A stretch of 55,137 nucleotides of DNA from Alistipes sp. (GTDB lineage Bacteria; Bacteroidota; Bacteroidia; Bacteroidales; Rikenellaceae): contig JAFLRR010000015.1 of NCBI GenBank assembly GCA_022511345.1, positions 16,516-71,652 on the forward strand. The letters run 5' to 3'. The notes beneath the pieces are model-generated. The model did no database searches. It had not been told where the DNA came from and saw nothing but the letters and a program-made list of their open reading frames with translations. Position 1 is the first letter of the stretch. The number at the start of each line of letters is the position of its first letter. Shown here in pieces: positions 7,622-15,986 of this stretch. Position numbers and translations under genes: made by a program.

Positions 7622-8788
7622 CTACCTCAACACCTCGAGCATTCTCTGCAAGCCCTCGGCCAGACGCGGCCGGGGGCATGCCATATTTATACGGATGTGG
7701 CGGTCGCCGCCGGGGCCGTAGATGGCTCCAGGGCTGACCATGACGCTGGCCCGGCTGAGCAGACGCGCGGCAAGGGTCTCGGAGTCCATGCCCGAGGCGC
7801 TGCAGTCGACCCACGCCAGATATGTTCCCTCGAGCGGCGAGAGAGTATACTGCGGCAGCTCGCGGGCGAAGAAGTCGCTGAGCATAATCCAGTTGCCCCA
7901 CAGATACCGGCGCAACTCGTCGAGCCACTCCCCGCCCTCGTTGTAGGCCGCAATCAGCGCTTCGACGCCGAAGGGGTTGACGTCGCAGACTTCGTTGTCG
8001 TTTATGGCACGGTCGATGCGGCTGCGGACCTGCTCGTCGGCAGCCACGATGTTGGCTATCTGCAGCCCGGCGATGTTGAAGGCCTTGGACGGCGAGATGC
8101 AGGTGGCCGAGCGGAGGCTGAATCGGCTGCCGAGCGAGGCGTAGGGGGTGTAGTCATGGCCCTCGTATGTCAGCTCGCAGTGAATCTCGTCCGAGATGAC
8201 GAACACCCCGTGGCGCAGGCATATCTCGCCCGTTCGCAGCAGCTCCTCGCGGCTCCATACGCGCCCCGCAGGGTTGTGGGGGTTGCAGAGCAGCAGCACG
8301 CTCGTGCGCTCGTCGGAGGCGATTCGCTCCAGAAGCTCGAAATCTATCGTGTAGCGGCCGCCGTCGCAGCGCAGTCGGCAGTCGGCCAGCTCGCAGCCGT
8401 TGTTGCGGATGGACGAGTAGAAGCAGTTGTAGGCCGGAGTCATGACCGCGACCCTGTCGCCCGGACGGGTCATGGCCTTGATGATGGCCGACAGGGCCGG
8501 CACCACGCCCGTGGTGTAGATTATGGCGCGGGGGTCGATGTCGAGTCCGTGGCGGCGCGAGAACCAGCCGCAGACGGCCCGGTAGTATTCGTCAGGAACC
8601 TTGGTGTAGCCGAATATGCCGTGGTCGACGCGGCGCTTCAGGGCCTCGACCACGGGCGGCGCGGTGCGAAAATCCATGTCGGCGACCCACAGGGGCAGGA
8701 TGTCGTCGCCGTCGGGGGTGTCCCACTTGTAGGAGTTGGTTCCGCGGCGCGGAATGATTTCATCGAAGTCGAATTTGCTGCAAGACAT
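7622..8788 (-). CDS. MalY/PatB-family PLP aminotransferase / C-S lyase
   Basis: A 388-residue fold-type I PLP enzyme. The opening FDFDEIIPRRGTNSYKWD and LPLWVADMDF are diagnostic for the MalY/PatB group. The NPHNPAGRVW motif (169-178), ISDEIHCEL and the Schiff-base Lys235 (SPSKAFNIAG) complete the active site. Family members cleave cystathionine to homocysteine (beta-lyase), and some (MalY) also act in regulation. Last gene of a minus-strand operon, 5 bp after the MATE gene. Confidence 0.92.
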   Translation of the reverse strand: MSCSKFDFDEIIPRRGTNSYKWDTPDGDDILPLWVADMDFRTAPPVVEALKRRVDHGIFGYTKVPDEYYRAVCGWFSRRHGLDIDPRAIIYTTGVVPALSAIIKAMTRPGDRVAVMTPAYNCFYSSIRNNGCELADCRLRCDGGRYTIDFELLERIASDERTSVLLLCNPHNPAGRVWSREELLRTGEICLRHGVFVISDEIHCELTYEGHDYTPYASLGSRFSLRSATCISPSKAFNIAGLQIANIVAADEQVRSRIDRAINDNEVCDVNPFGVEALIAAYNEGGEWLDELRRYLWGNWIMLSDFFARELPQYTLSPLEGTYLAWVDCSASGMDSETLAARLLSRASVMVSPGAIYGPGGDRHIRINMACPRPRLAEGLQRMLEVLR

Positions 8789-8793
8789 ATCTC

Positions 8794-10227
8794 TTATCGT
8801 TTATTGTCGGGAATTTTTATCCACCGCCCGCCGTAGAGGCGCCACAGGAATATCACGCCGCGGAAGCACAGCTCCACGCACATGGCTATCCATACGCCCT
8901 TCAGGCCGAGCGCAGGAGCCAGCGCCGCCGCCAGCGTAAGCCGCACGGCCCACATGCTGCCCAGATTCATGCAGCACGGAATGAGCGTGTCGCCCGCGCC
9001 GACGAATACTCCGTAGGCCACAATCGAGGCGGCGAACATGGGCTCGGCGAAGGCCTCGATGCGCAGAATCTCGACGCCGGCCGCGCGGATGGCCTCGACC
9101 GGGGTTATGAGCCCCATCATGAGCGGTGCGGCGAAGTACATCACGGCACCCATGAATGTCATCACCCCGACGCCGGTCCAGACGGTCATGCGGCTGAAGC
9201 GCCGGGCCAGCGCAGGGCGGCCGGCGCCGATGCTCTGGCCGACTGCCGTGGTGGCGGCATCGCCTATGCCGTAGCCGGGCATGTAGCAGAGACTCTCGGC
9301 CGTGACGGCCAGCGAGTGGGCTGCGATGGCCACGGCACCCAGCGGGGCGACGATGACAGTGACGGTGATGTATGCGCCGCAGAAGAGCAGACGCTCGACG
9401 CCTATCGGAGCGGCTATTTTCAGGGCCTTGGCGAGCGTCTGGCGGCGCGGGCGGAAGCTGCCGTGCGTGCCGGCCAGACGCAGCTCGCGCGAGCGGCAGC
9501 ACATGTACCACAGCATGGCGGCCGCGCCTATGACCGAGGCGGCGGCGGTGCCTATCGCAGCGCCCTTGACACCCAGGCCCGCACCCCATACCTGGAACTC
9601 GGCGCCCGCCAGGGTTACGGTCCTCGAGGGGAATATCAGAAAGAAGTTGAAGAGAACATCCAGCACGCACATGGCCACGTTCGTGACGCTCGGCACGAGT
9701 ATGTTGCCGCTGCAGCGCAGCATGGCCCCCGACAATGAGAGCAGCTGCAGCACCGGCAGCGAGAGGACGAATATGCGGAAATAGATTGCCGCATCGGCTA
9801 CTATCTCCTCTTCGCCTCCAAGCCACACGGGCAGGCGGCTGCTGACGGCCGTGCCTGCGGCGGCCACGGCCAGGCCGAACAGCCCCGCGGCCGTGAGCGA
9901 CTGCCGCACCACATCGCGCGCGCCGCAGTTGTCGCCGGCACCCGTCAGATGGGCCACCTGCACGGCAAATCCCGTCGAGGCCGAGGCGCAGATGCCCCAC
10001 AGCAGCCACGTCGAGGTGGCCACAAGGCCTATGGAGGCAGTGGCGTGCGCGCCGAGCGAGCCGACCATGGCGGCGTCGATGTACTCCATGATGATGTTCG
10101 ACATCTGGGCCATGATGGCCGGGATGCTCAGCAGCACCGTCAGTCGGAACTGCTGGCGGAGTGTCATCTCGCTGCCGCTGCGGATGAGCTCAAGCAGGCG
10201 GTCTTTGTTCGAGCCGAAGATGCCCAT
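8794..10227 (-). CDS. MATE-family efflux transporter
   Basis: A 477-residue, mostly hydrophobic protein with about 12 TM segments in two similar halves, as in MATE (DinF/NorM-type) cation antiporters. Typical features are the N-terminal PAIMAQMSNIIMEYIDAAMVG with its conserved Asp, and YGIGDAATTAVGQSIGAGRP at the start of the second half. It exports drugs or metabolites using an ion gradient; the substrate is unknown. It sits 3 bp after the DUF3737 gene and 5 bp before the lyase gene. Confidence 0.93.
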   Translation of the reverse strand: MGIFGSNKDRLLELIRSGSEMTLRQQFRLTVLLSIPAIMAQMSNIIMEYIDAAMVGSLGAHATASIGLVATSTWLLWGICASASTGFAVQVAHLTGAGDNCGARDVVRQSLTAAGLFGLAVAAAGTAVSSRLPVWLGGEEEIVADAAIYFRIFVLSLPVLQLLSLSGAMLRCSGNILVPSVTNVAMCVLDVLFNFFLIFPSRTVTLAGAEFQVWGAGLGVKGAAIGTAAASVIGAAAMLWYMCCRSRELRLAGTHGSFRPRRQTLAKALKIAAPIGVERLLFCGAYITVTVIVAPLGAVAIAAHSLAVTAESLCYMPGYGIGDAATTAVGQSIGAGRPALARRFSRMTVWTGVGVMTFMGAVMYFAAPLMMGLITPVEAIRAAGVEILRIEAFAEPMFAASIVAYGVFVGAGDTLIPCCMNLGSMWAVRLTLAAALAPALGLKGVWIAMCVELCFRGVIFLWRLYGGRWIKIPDNKR

Positions 10228-10230
10228 GCG

Positions 10231-11079
10231 TCAGGCTTTGCGCACGGCGATTTTGCAGTCGGCCGGAGCCTTGATGTTGCCGTCGAGGATAATCTCGCCC
10301 ACCGAATCGGCCTCGATACGGCCGCTGCGCGGGTTCTTGATGCTTACGACATGACCCCGGATGTCGGCCTCGACGGTCGAGTACTCGAAGGCCAGGTCGC
10401 AGTCGTCGTCGAAGGTGCAGTTCTCGAGCACCAGGTCCGTGGCGTAGCAGAGAGGCTGCGTGCCGCCGATGCGGCAGTTGACCAGCCGCAGGCGCCTGGA
10501 GTGCCAGCCGAGATACTCGCCCTCGATTCGCGAGTCGAAGACCGTGACATCCTCCGTGTTCCAGAATGCGTCCTTGGAGAATATCTCGGCATTGCGTATT
10601 TCGACGTTGCGGCAGTACTGGAACGAGTAGTTGCCGTGCTGGAGATAGCCGTCGATGCGTATATCCCGGCTGTGCATGAACAGATAGTCGGCATTCTCGA
10701 CCCTACACTCCGACATCTCCACTCCGCGGCAGTGCCACAGGGTCTCCTGGGCGTCGGGAATGTTCACGCGACAGAGGCGCAGATTATCCATCTCGCGGAA
10801 CATTTTGGGCGCCTCGACAAGCGTGTCGCTCATCTCGAGATTGCGCGAATACCACAGCGCCGCGCGGGCTCCGGGACGGAATATGCAGTTGTCGACCCTG
10901 AAGCCGTCGGTATGCCAGAAGGGATACTTGCCCTTGAATTCGCACTCCCGGGCGACGATGTTGCGGCACTCCTTGAGCGCCGATTCGCCGGGTTCTATCA
11001 CCACGCGCTCCAGCTGCAGGTCGTGTGCGGCGAACAGAGGGCGTTCGCCGCCGTAGGTTTTGTCTGAAATAAGTTCCAT
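10231..11079 (-). CDS. DUF3737 family protein (right-handed beta-helix type)
   Basis: A 282-residue protein with no signal peptide. It is built of recurring short strands with the pattern (C/S)RN(I/V/L)x(I/M) repeated about every 20 residues: ECRNIVARECEF, YSRNLEMSDTLV, HCRGVEMSECRV, HSRDIRIDGYLQ, YCRNVEIRNAEI. This ladder is that of a parallel beta-helix, and the opening YGGERPLF matches DUF3737. The biochemical role is unknown. First gene of the DUF3737-MATE-lyase operon, with a -7 box at 11123-11130. Confidence 0.85.
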   Translation of the reverse strand: MELISDKTYGGERPLFAAHDLQLERVVIEPGESALKECRNIVARECEFKGKYPFWHTDGFRVDNCIFRPGARAALWYSRNLEMSDTLVEAPKMFREMDNLRLCRVNIPDAQETLWHCRGVEMSECRVENADYLFMHSRDIRIDGYLQHGNYSFQYCRNVEIRNAEIFSKDAFWNTEDVTVFDSRIEGEYLGWHSRRLRLVNCRIGGTQPLCYATDLVLENCTFDDDCDLAFEYSTVEADIRGHVVSIKNPRSGRIEADSVGEIILDGNIKAPADCKIAVRKA

Positions 11080-11122
11080 AAAAGTTGTTCCGCCCGGGGC
11101 GGACGAGTCGTTTTTGCGCAGG

Positions 11123-11130
11123 CAAAGGTA
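11123..11130 (-). promoter_or_regulatory. -7 box for the DUF3737 operon
   Basis: On the minus strand the box reads TACCTTTG, fitting TAnnTTTG, about 44 bp upstream of the ATG at 11079. There is no TTG at the proper distance upstream. Confidence 0.55.
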
Positions 11131-11236
11131 ATCAAAAAAACGCCGCGGCGTAACACCCTCCGCTACGCCGCCGCCCGACGCCCCGAAAGGTGCATTTTTA
11201 TTTCACGCGCGCGCTACGATTCTCGTTTCTTTGTAG

Positions 11237-11244
11237 TATCTTTG
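11237..11244 (+). promoter_or_regulatory. -7 box for the eight-gene run; near-leaderless start
   Basis: TATCTTTG ends only 6 bp before the ATG at 11251. Bacteroidetes transcripts start roughly 5-8 bp after this box, so the mRNA would be leaderless or nearly so. No good -33 element is seen. This is the only recognisable promoter I found for the genes up to 19231. Confidence 0.6.
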
Positions 11245-11250
11245 TGCGCT

Positions 11251-12012
11251 ATGTATTACGACTGCGGCAAACAATCGGTTTTCTATACCCTCAAAGGCGA
11301 GGGCGAGCCCGTGCTGCTACTGCACGGCTGGGGCTGCTCGCACGCCATATTCGACCCCTTCGTCGACGCGCTGGCCCGGCATTATGCCGTCTATGCCATC
11401 GACCTGCCCGGATTCGGACAGTCGCCCGAGCCCGACAGCGACTGGGGCACCGACGAATACACGCAGCTCATAGAGCGCTTCGCGGCCGACAACGGCCTGG
11501 TGCGCCCCTCGCTTGTGGGACACTCGTTCGGCGGCAGGCTCTCGATACTCTTCGCCTCGCGCAATCAGGTCGACAAGGTCGTTCTGGTCGATGCCGCAGG
11601 ATTGGTTCCGCACCGCAGTCTCGCATTCCGCATACGCACCCGAATCGTAAAGGCTGCCGCCGCCATATGCCGCATGCTGCTGCCCGGCGGCAGGGCCGAG
11701 GCGCTCATCGAACGTTTCCGCCGCCGCGCCGGCTCGGCCGACTACGCCGCAGCCAGCCCCCGCATGAGAGCCGTGCTCTCGCGCGCCGTGAACGAGGACC
11801 TGGGGCACGTGATGCCCGAGATAAAAGCCCCCGTGCTGCTGTTCTGGGGCGACAGGGACACGGCCACGCCCATATCCGACGCCCGCATCATGCAGAGCGC
11901 CATACCCGACGCGGGACTGGTGACGGTACCCGGCGCGGGACACTTCTCGTTTCTTGAGGCTCCGGCGGTATTCGCCGCAGCTCTCGAAAGTTTCTTCAAC
12001 CTCGACCGATGA
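11251..12012 (+). CDS. Alpha/beta-fold hydrolase
   Basis: A 253-residue cytoplasmic hydrolase. The oxyanion motif LLLHGWGCSHAIFDPF, nucleophile elbow GHSFGGR (Ser), acid-bearing region WGDRDTATP and terminal GAGHFSF (His) give a complete catalytic triad. I use the ATG at 11251, because the TTG start 9 bp upstream lies inside the promoter -7 box. Its stop overlaps the next ATG (ATGA). It opens a run with a MurF-like ligase and Ddl, so an esterase or amidase role in the same pathway is likely but unproven. Confidence 0.9.
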   Translation: MYYDCGKQSVFYTLKGEGEPVLLLHGWGCSHAIFDPFVDALARHYAVYAIDLPGFGQSPEPDSDWGTDEYTQLIERFAADNGLVRPSLVGHSFGGRLSILFASRNQVDKVVLVDAAGLVPHRSLAFRIRTRIVKAAAAICRMLLPGGRAEALIERFRRRAGSADYAAASPRMRAVLSRAVNEDLGHVMPEIKAPVLLFWGDRDTATPISDARIMQSAIPDAGLVTVPGAGHFSFLEAPAVFAAALESFFNLDR

Positions 12013-13571
12013 TGAATCTACAGATTGCAATATGCGCGCTCGCGGCACTGGCCGGCTGGTTCGCCGTGACGCGTCACACGATTCAGATGTTCCAGCAGAA
12101 CTCCTACCGCAGCGAGCGCTTCCTGCGCCAGCTGCGCCGGGGCGGAATATTCACATTCAGGAGGCTGGCGATGCTGGCATGCGCCGCATGCGCCCTGTCG
12201 GGAATCTTCTGGGCTGCGGCGGCAATAGCGGCCGCGTGGGCGGCCAAAGAGCTGCGCACACGATACAAGGTGCCCATCGTTTACACCGTTCCGGCCTGCT
12301 GCCTCTTCGCCGCATCGCTGGCACTGTGGTGCGCGATATCGGCAGCCGTCTGGATTGCGACAGGTTCGGCCGGCGCGGCGCTCACGGCGGCCTTCGTGCA
12401 GCTGTGCCTGCCCGAGCTGCCGCTCTTTCTGCTGGCTGCAGCGGCCATACCCGTGCAGGCCGTGCTCAACCGCCGCAGGCTGAATGCCGCACGCTCCATA
12501 CTGCGCGCACACGGACAGCTGACAGTCATAGGAATCACGGGCAGCTACGGCAAGACCAGCACCAAAAACTACCTGCTCAGAATACTCTCCGAGCGATACG
12601 ACACTCTGGCCACGCCCGGCAACTTCAACACCCTGCCCGGCGTAATACGAACCATACGCGAGCAGCTCAAGCCCAACCACCGCATATTCATAGTCGAGAT
12701 GGGCGCCAAGCAGAAGGGCGACATAAAGGAGATTTGCGACCTGGTGCATCCGCAGATCGGAATCGTGACATCGGTGGGCGAAATGCACCTCGAGACCTTC
12801 GGTTCGGTGGACAACGTGCGCTCGACCAAGTTCGAGCTGCTGCGCTCGCTGCCCGCCGACGGAACAGGCATAGTAAACCTCGACTCCGAGGGCATAGCCG
12901 GCGCCGAGCTGCCGGCAAACTGCCGCATAATAACCTACGGAATGAAGGCCGAGGGCACCGACTACCGCGCTGTGGGCGCAGACTTCTCGCCCCGCGGCAG
13001 TTCGTTCGCCATAGAGCGCCGCGGGCTGGACGCGATAGCCGTGCAGACGCCTCTGGCCGGCGGCACCAACATACTCAACATAACGGGCGCGATGGCTGCC
13101 GCCGACGCGGCAGGAGTCCCCGACCGCAACAAGATTCAGGCTGCGGCGCGTCTGCAGCCCGTGCTGCACCGCCTGTCGGTCCACAACAACAACGGCGTCA
13201 CGGTGCTCGACGACGCCTACAACTCCAACCCCGAGGGTGCTCGCACGGCGCTGGAGATGGTGCGCGACTTCAAACTCCCCGAGGGCGGCCGCCGCATAGT
13301 GGTCACGCCCGGATTCGTGGAGCTCGGCGAGCGCCAGTACGAGGCCAACCGCCAGCTGGGCCGCGAGATAGCCGCAGCGGCCGATACGGCCGTGGTGGTC
13401 AACCGCCTCAACCGCCAGGCGATACTCGAGGGTCTGGCCGAGGCTGGATTCGACCCCCGCAACACCATAACGGCCGACTCGCTGCGCGAGGCTGCGGCAA
13501 AGCTGCAGAGCATAGTGCGCCGCGGCGACATAGTGCTGTATGAAAACGATTTACCCGACACATTCAAATAG
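12009..13571 (+). CDS. Membrane-anchored MurF-like Mur ligase
   Basis: A 520-residue protein with an unusual layout. Residues 1-165 hold about four to five hydrophobic segments (near 4-20, 50-78, 90-115, 118-150) and replace the UDP-MurNAc-peptide-binding domain that opens MurF. The rest is a normal Mur ligase: P-loop GITGSYGKTST (175-185), VEMGAKQKGD, the Lys274 candidate for carbamylation (STKFELL), and DDAYNSNPEG (401-410), which is the MurF-type C-terminal motif. MurF joins D-Ala-D-Ala to the UDP-tripeptide. Here a ddl gene follows after 9 bp, so D-Ala-D-Ala is a plausible donor, but the acceptor may be membrane-bound. Family is firm; reaction is inferred. Confidence 0.85.
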   Translation: MMNLQIAICALAALAGWFAVTRHTIQMFQQNSYRSERFLRQLRRGGIFTFRRLAMLACAACALSGIFWAAAAIAAAWAAKELRTRYKVPIVYTVPACCLFAASLALWCAISAAVWIATGSAGAALTAAFVQLCLPELPLFLLAAAAIPVQAVLNRRRLNAARSILRAHGQLTVIGITGSYGKTSTKNYLLRILSERYDTLATPGNFNTLPGVIRTIREQLKPNHRIFIVEMGAKQKGDIKEICDLVHPQIGIVTSVGEMHLETFGSVDNVRSTKFELLRSLPADGTGIVNLDSEGIAGAELPANCRIITYGMKAEGTDYRAVGADFSPRGSSFAIERRGLDAIAVQTPLAGGTNILNITGAMAAADAAGVPDRNKIQAAARLQPVLHRLSVHNNNGVTVLDDAYNSNPEGARTALEMVRDFKLPEGGRRIVVTPGFVELGERQYEANRQLGREIAAAADTAVVVNRLNRQAILEGLAEAGFDPRNTITADSLREAAAKLQSIVRRGDIVLYENDLPDTFK

Positions 13572-13580
13572 AGTTCAGAT

Positions 13581-14786
13581 ATGAAAATTCGTCTTGGAGT
13601 TCTTTTCGGAGGACGCTCCGTCGAGAACGAGATATCGGTCATAACGGCCGTGCAGGCCATAAATGCCATAGATGCCGAGCGTTACGACGTGGTGCCCGTA
13701 TACATAGCCAAGAACGGCCTCTGGTACACGGGCAGCGCGCTGCTCGACACGGACAACTACCGCGACATGCCCTCGCTGCTGGCACGCTGCCAGCGCGTCT
13801 GCATGAAGTCCGTCTACGGCGACTTCAACCTCTACCGCGAAAAAAGCGGTCTGCTGCGCAAGAGCGTCATAGCTCGCCTGGACGCCATACTGCCCGCGCT
13901 GCACGGCACCAACTGCGAGGACGGAACGCTGCAGGGCGTGCTCGACACCATAGGCATTCCCTATGCCGGCTGCAACACGCTCGCCTCGGCCAACGGCATG
14001 GACAAAATAACCATGAAGATGATTCTCAAGGAGTGCGGACTGCCCGTGGCCGACTATGTGTGGTTCTCGGACAAGCGCTGGTACGACGACCGCGACGGCG
14101 TGGTCGCCGAAATCGAGTCCAAGCTCGCATATCCGGTCATAGTCAAGCCCGCCAACTCGGGCTCGAGCGTCGGAATAAGCCCCGCACACAACCGCGAAGA
14201 GCTCATCGAGGCAGTCGCCGGCGCCGAGATATTCACCACGCGAATCATCGTCGAGCATATGATTACCGCTCTCAAGGAGGTCAACTGCTCGGTCCTGGGC
14301 GACTACTACGACTGCCAGGCCTCGGCATGCGAGGTGCCCATGCGCAGCGGCGAGATACTGAGCTATGCCGACAAGTACGAGGGCGGCGGCTCCAAGCGCT
14401 CGGAAGGCATGCACTCCACGCAGCGCGAATTGCCCGCAAACCTGCCCGAACAGACCACGGAGCAGATTCGCAGCATGGCCGTGGGCACGTTCCGCGCGCT
14501 GGCCTGCGACGGCGTGGCCCGCATAGACTTCATGATAGACGAGAACACGGGCGAGATATTCGTCAACGAGATAAACACCATCCCCGGCTCGCTGTCGTTC
14601 TACCTGTGGGAGTACTCGGGAATACCCTTCGGAGAGCTCATCGACAGACTCGTCGAGCTGGCTTTCCGCCGCAAGCGCGAAGCGGGACTCAAGACCGTCG
14701 ACTTCGGAGGCAACATCTTTGCCTCGATGAAGCGCTCGGGCGGAAAGTTCGGCGCCAAAGGGGCCAAGAGCGGGTACAACAAATAA
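13581..14786 (+). CDS. ddl: D-alanine--D-alanine ligase
   Basis: A 401-residue ATP-grasp ligase that joins two D-Ala. N-terminal motif LFGGRSVENEISVITA, VIVKPANSGSSVGIS for ATP binding, and the catalytic end FVNEINTIPGSLSFYLWEYSG are all present. The omega-loop reads SYADKYEGG: the Lys-Tyr pair typical of D-Ala-specific Ddl is kept rather than the His of VanA-type D-Ala-D-Lac ligases. A basic Gly/Lys-rich tail of about 30 residues follows the normal end. Gap to the MurF-like gene is 9 bp. Confidence 0.93.
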   Translation: MKIRLGVLFGGRSVENEISVITAVQAINAIDAERYDVVPVYIAKNGLWYTGSALLDTDNYRDMPSLLARCQRVCMKSVYGDFNLYREKSGLLRKSVIARLDAILPALHGTNCEDGTLQGVLDTIGIPYAGCNTLASANGMDKITMKMILKECGLPVADYVWFSDKRWYDDRDGVVAEIESKLAYPVIVKPANSGSSVGISPAHNREELIEAVAGAEIFTTRIIVEHMITALKEVNCSVLGDYYDCQASACEVPMRSGEILSYADKYEGGGSKRSEGMHSTQRELPANLPEQTTEQIRSMAVGTFRALACDGVARIDFMIDENTGEIFVNEINTIPGSLSFYLWEYSGIPFGELIDRLVELAFRRKREAGLKTVDFGGNIFASMKRSGGKFGAKGAKSGYNK

Positions 14787-14807
14787 TCATCTGAATCCAA
14801 CTGCCTT

Positions 14808-15986
14808 ATGAACTGGAGGGTCAAAAACGCACTGGCTGCAGCATCGCCGTTGCTGATAATAGTCGTGGCATGCATTCTTTACTATGTTTTTTTCAATGAG
14901 GTCAACTCGAGCCCCACATTGAAACTGATATTTGACGGAATAATAGGCACGACATTCGGCATAGTGCTCATAAACCTGACCTACAACATAATATCGGAGA
15001 AGGAGGCCGAAATCAACCTGAAGAAGAATCTTGCCGAGACAATCCAGCCGCGGCGAACGGATGTCAACGACAGCGAACCTCCCTTTCTCTACAAAACATA
15101 CAGGCATGAGGCCATAGGCGACTTTCTGGTCAACTCGTTAGACTCCTACTGCGCGAACCGCAAACTGGCCCGCGGATTCTTCTCCTACATCAAGGGCAAC
15201 TGCGACTTGATAAAGCGCAAGGAGGAGTATTCGGTAACGCTCTTCGGCGACGAAAAGCGGCACATCATATCGCAGAGTCTGCGCGACACGCGCATATTCC
15301 CCAAAAACGGCGAAAAGGTGGTGCTCAAATCATACTTCGTCCTCAAAAACGAAAAGGCGCGCGGCAACAAGCTCGACAAGATAATGAGCGAGAACACGTG
15401 GTTTTTCCGCGAGAATATCGACGACCAAGAGTTGGTCGGCGAGCTCATTCGCACGGCGGACGACAAGCGCGGCGACAGCATTTTAAGGACCCTGAAATAC
15501 CGGGTCGAGTTCTTCAGTTCCGAGGACGGCGACGACCGCATGGCCGTCGGCGGGGAGAGTTTCCGCATAAGATTCGACAGAGACGACCGCCAAGAGCTCT
15601 ACGGCATAGCCATAGAGTGCGACGTGCCCGATGGATTCATCGAGAAGGACCGGAACTTCTTCGGCGGGCAATTCATAAAGTACACGGCCCGCATATCTGT
15701 CGAGTATCCCATACCCTCGGGGCAGAACACATTCCACACGGTCTACGCCTACCCCACGGCGCAGGCGAGCTTCAGCTTCTCGGTCGAAATCGACAATCTC
15801 TCGTGCCACGATATAGAATACATGTCATTCATATCGCTCTCGGCCGACAACTACGACGACGGACCGAAGATACTCAACGACGGCAAGGTCGTCGTCAGAA
15901 AAAGCAGCATCACTTTTGACACCACCCGCATAATATTCCCGCGTTCGGGATTTACATTCGTTTGGAACAACAAAGAAAAGTCATGA
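14808..15986 (+). CDS. Two-TM protein with soluble beta-rich domain, unknown family
   Basis: A 392-residue protein I do not recognise. Two TM helices (about 8-29 and 37-60) are followed by a charged soluble region. Residues 60-130 are helical and basic. Later parts alternate strands (YRVEFFSSE, FRIRFDRDD, ELYGIAIECDVPDG, YTARISVEYPIPSG, ASFSFSVEIDNLS, TFVWNNKEK). The layout of two TM plus beta domain resembles membrane sensors or effectors, but no signature is identifiable. It starts 21 bp after ddl and overlaps the next gene by 4 bp (ATGA). It is somewhat richer in AT codons and Lys/Asn than its neighbours, which may point to a different origin. Confidence 0.75.
   Translation: MNWRVKNALAAASPLLIIVVACILYYVFFNEVNSSPTLKLIFDGIIGTTFGIVLINLTYNIISEKEAEINLKKNLAETIQPRRTDVNDSEPPFLYKTYRHEAIGDFLVNSLDSYCANRKLARGFFSYIKGNCDLIKRKEEYSVTLFGDEKRHIISQSLRDTRIFPKNGEKVVLKSYFVLKNEKARGNKLDKIMSENTWFFRENIDDQELVGELIRTADDKRGDSILRTLKYRVEFFSSEDGDDRMAVGGESFRIRFDRDDRQELYGIAIECDVPDGFIEKDRNFFGGQFIKYTARISVEYPIPSGQNTFHTVYAYPTAQASFSFSVEIDNLSCHDIEYMSFISLSADNYDDGPKILNDGKVVVRKSSITFDTTRIIFPRSGFTFVWNNKEKS

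Noticed and set aside
12009..13571. MurT of the MurT-GatD amidotransferase
   Set aside because: No GatD-like glutaminase gene is adjacent and no zinc-ribbon insert is visible; the C-terminal DDAYNSNPEG is MurF-like.
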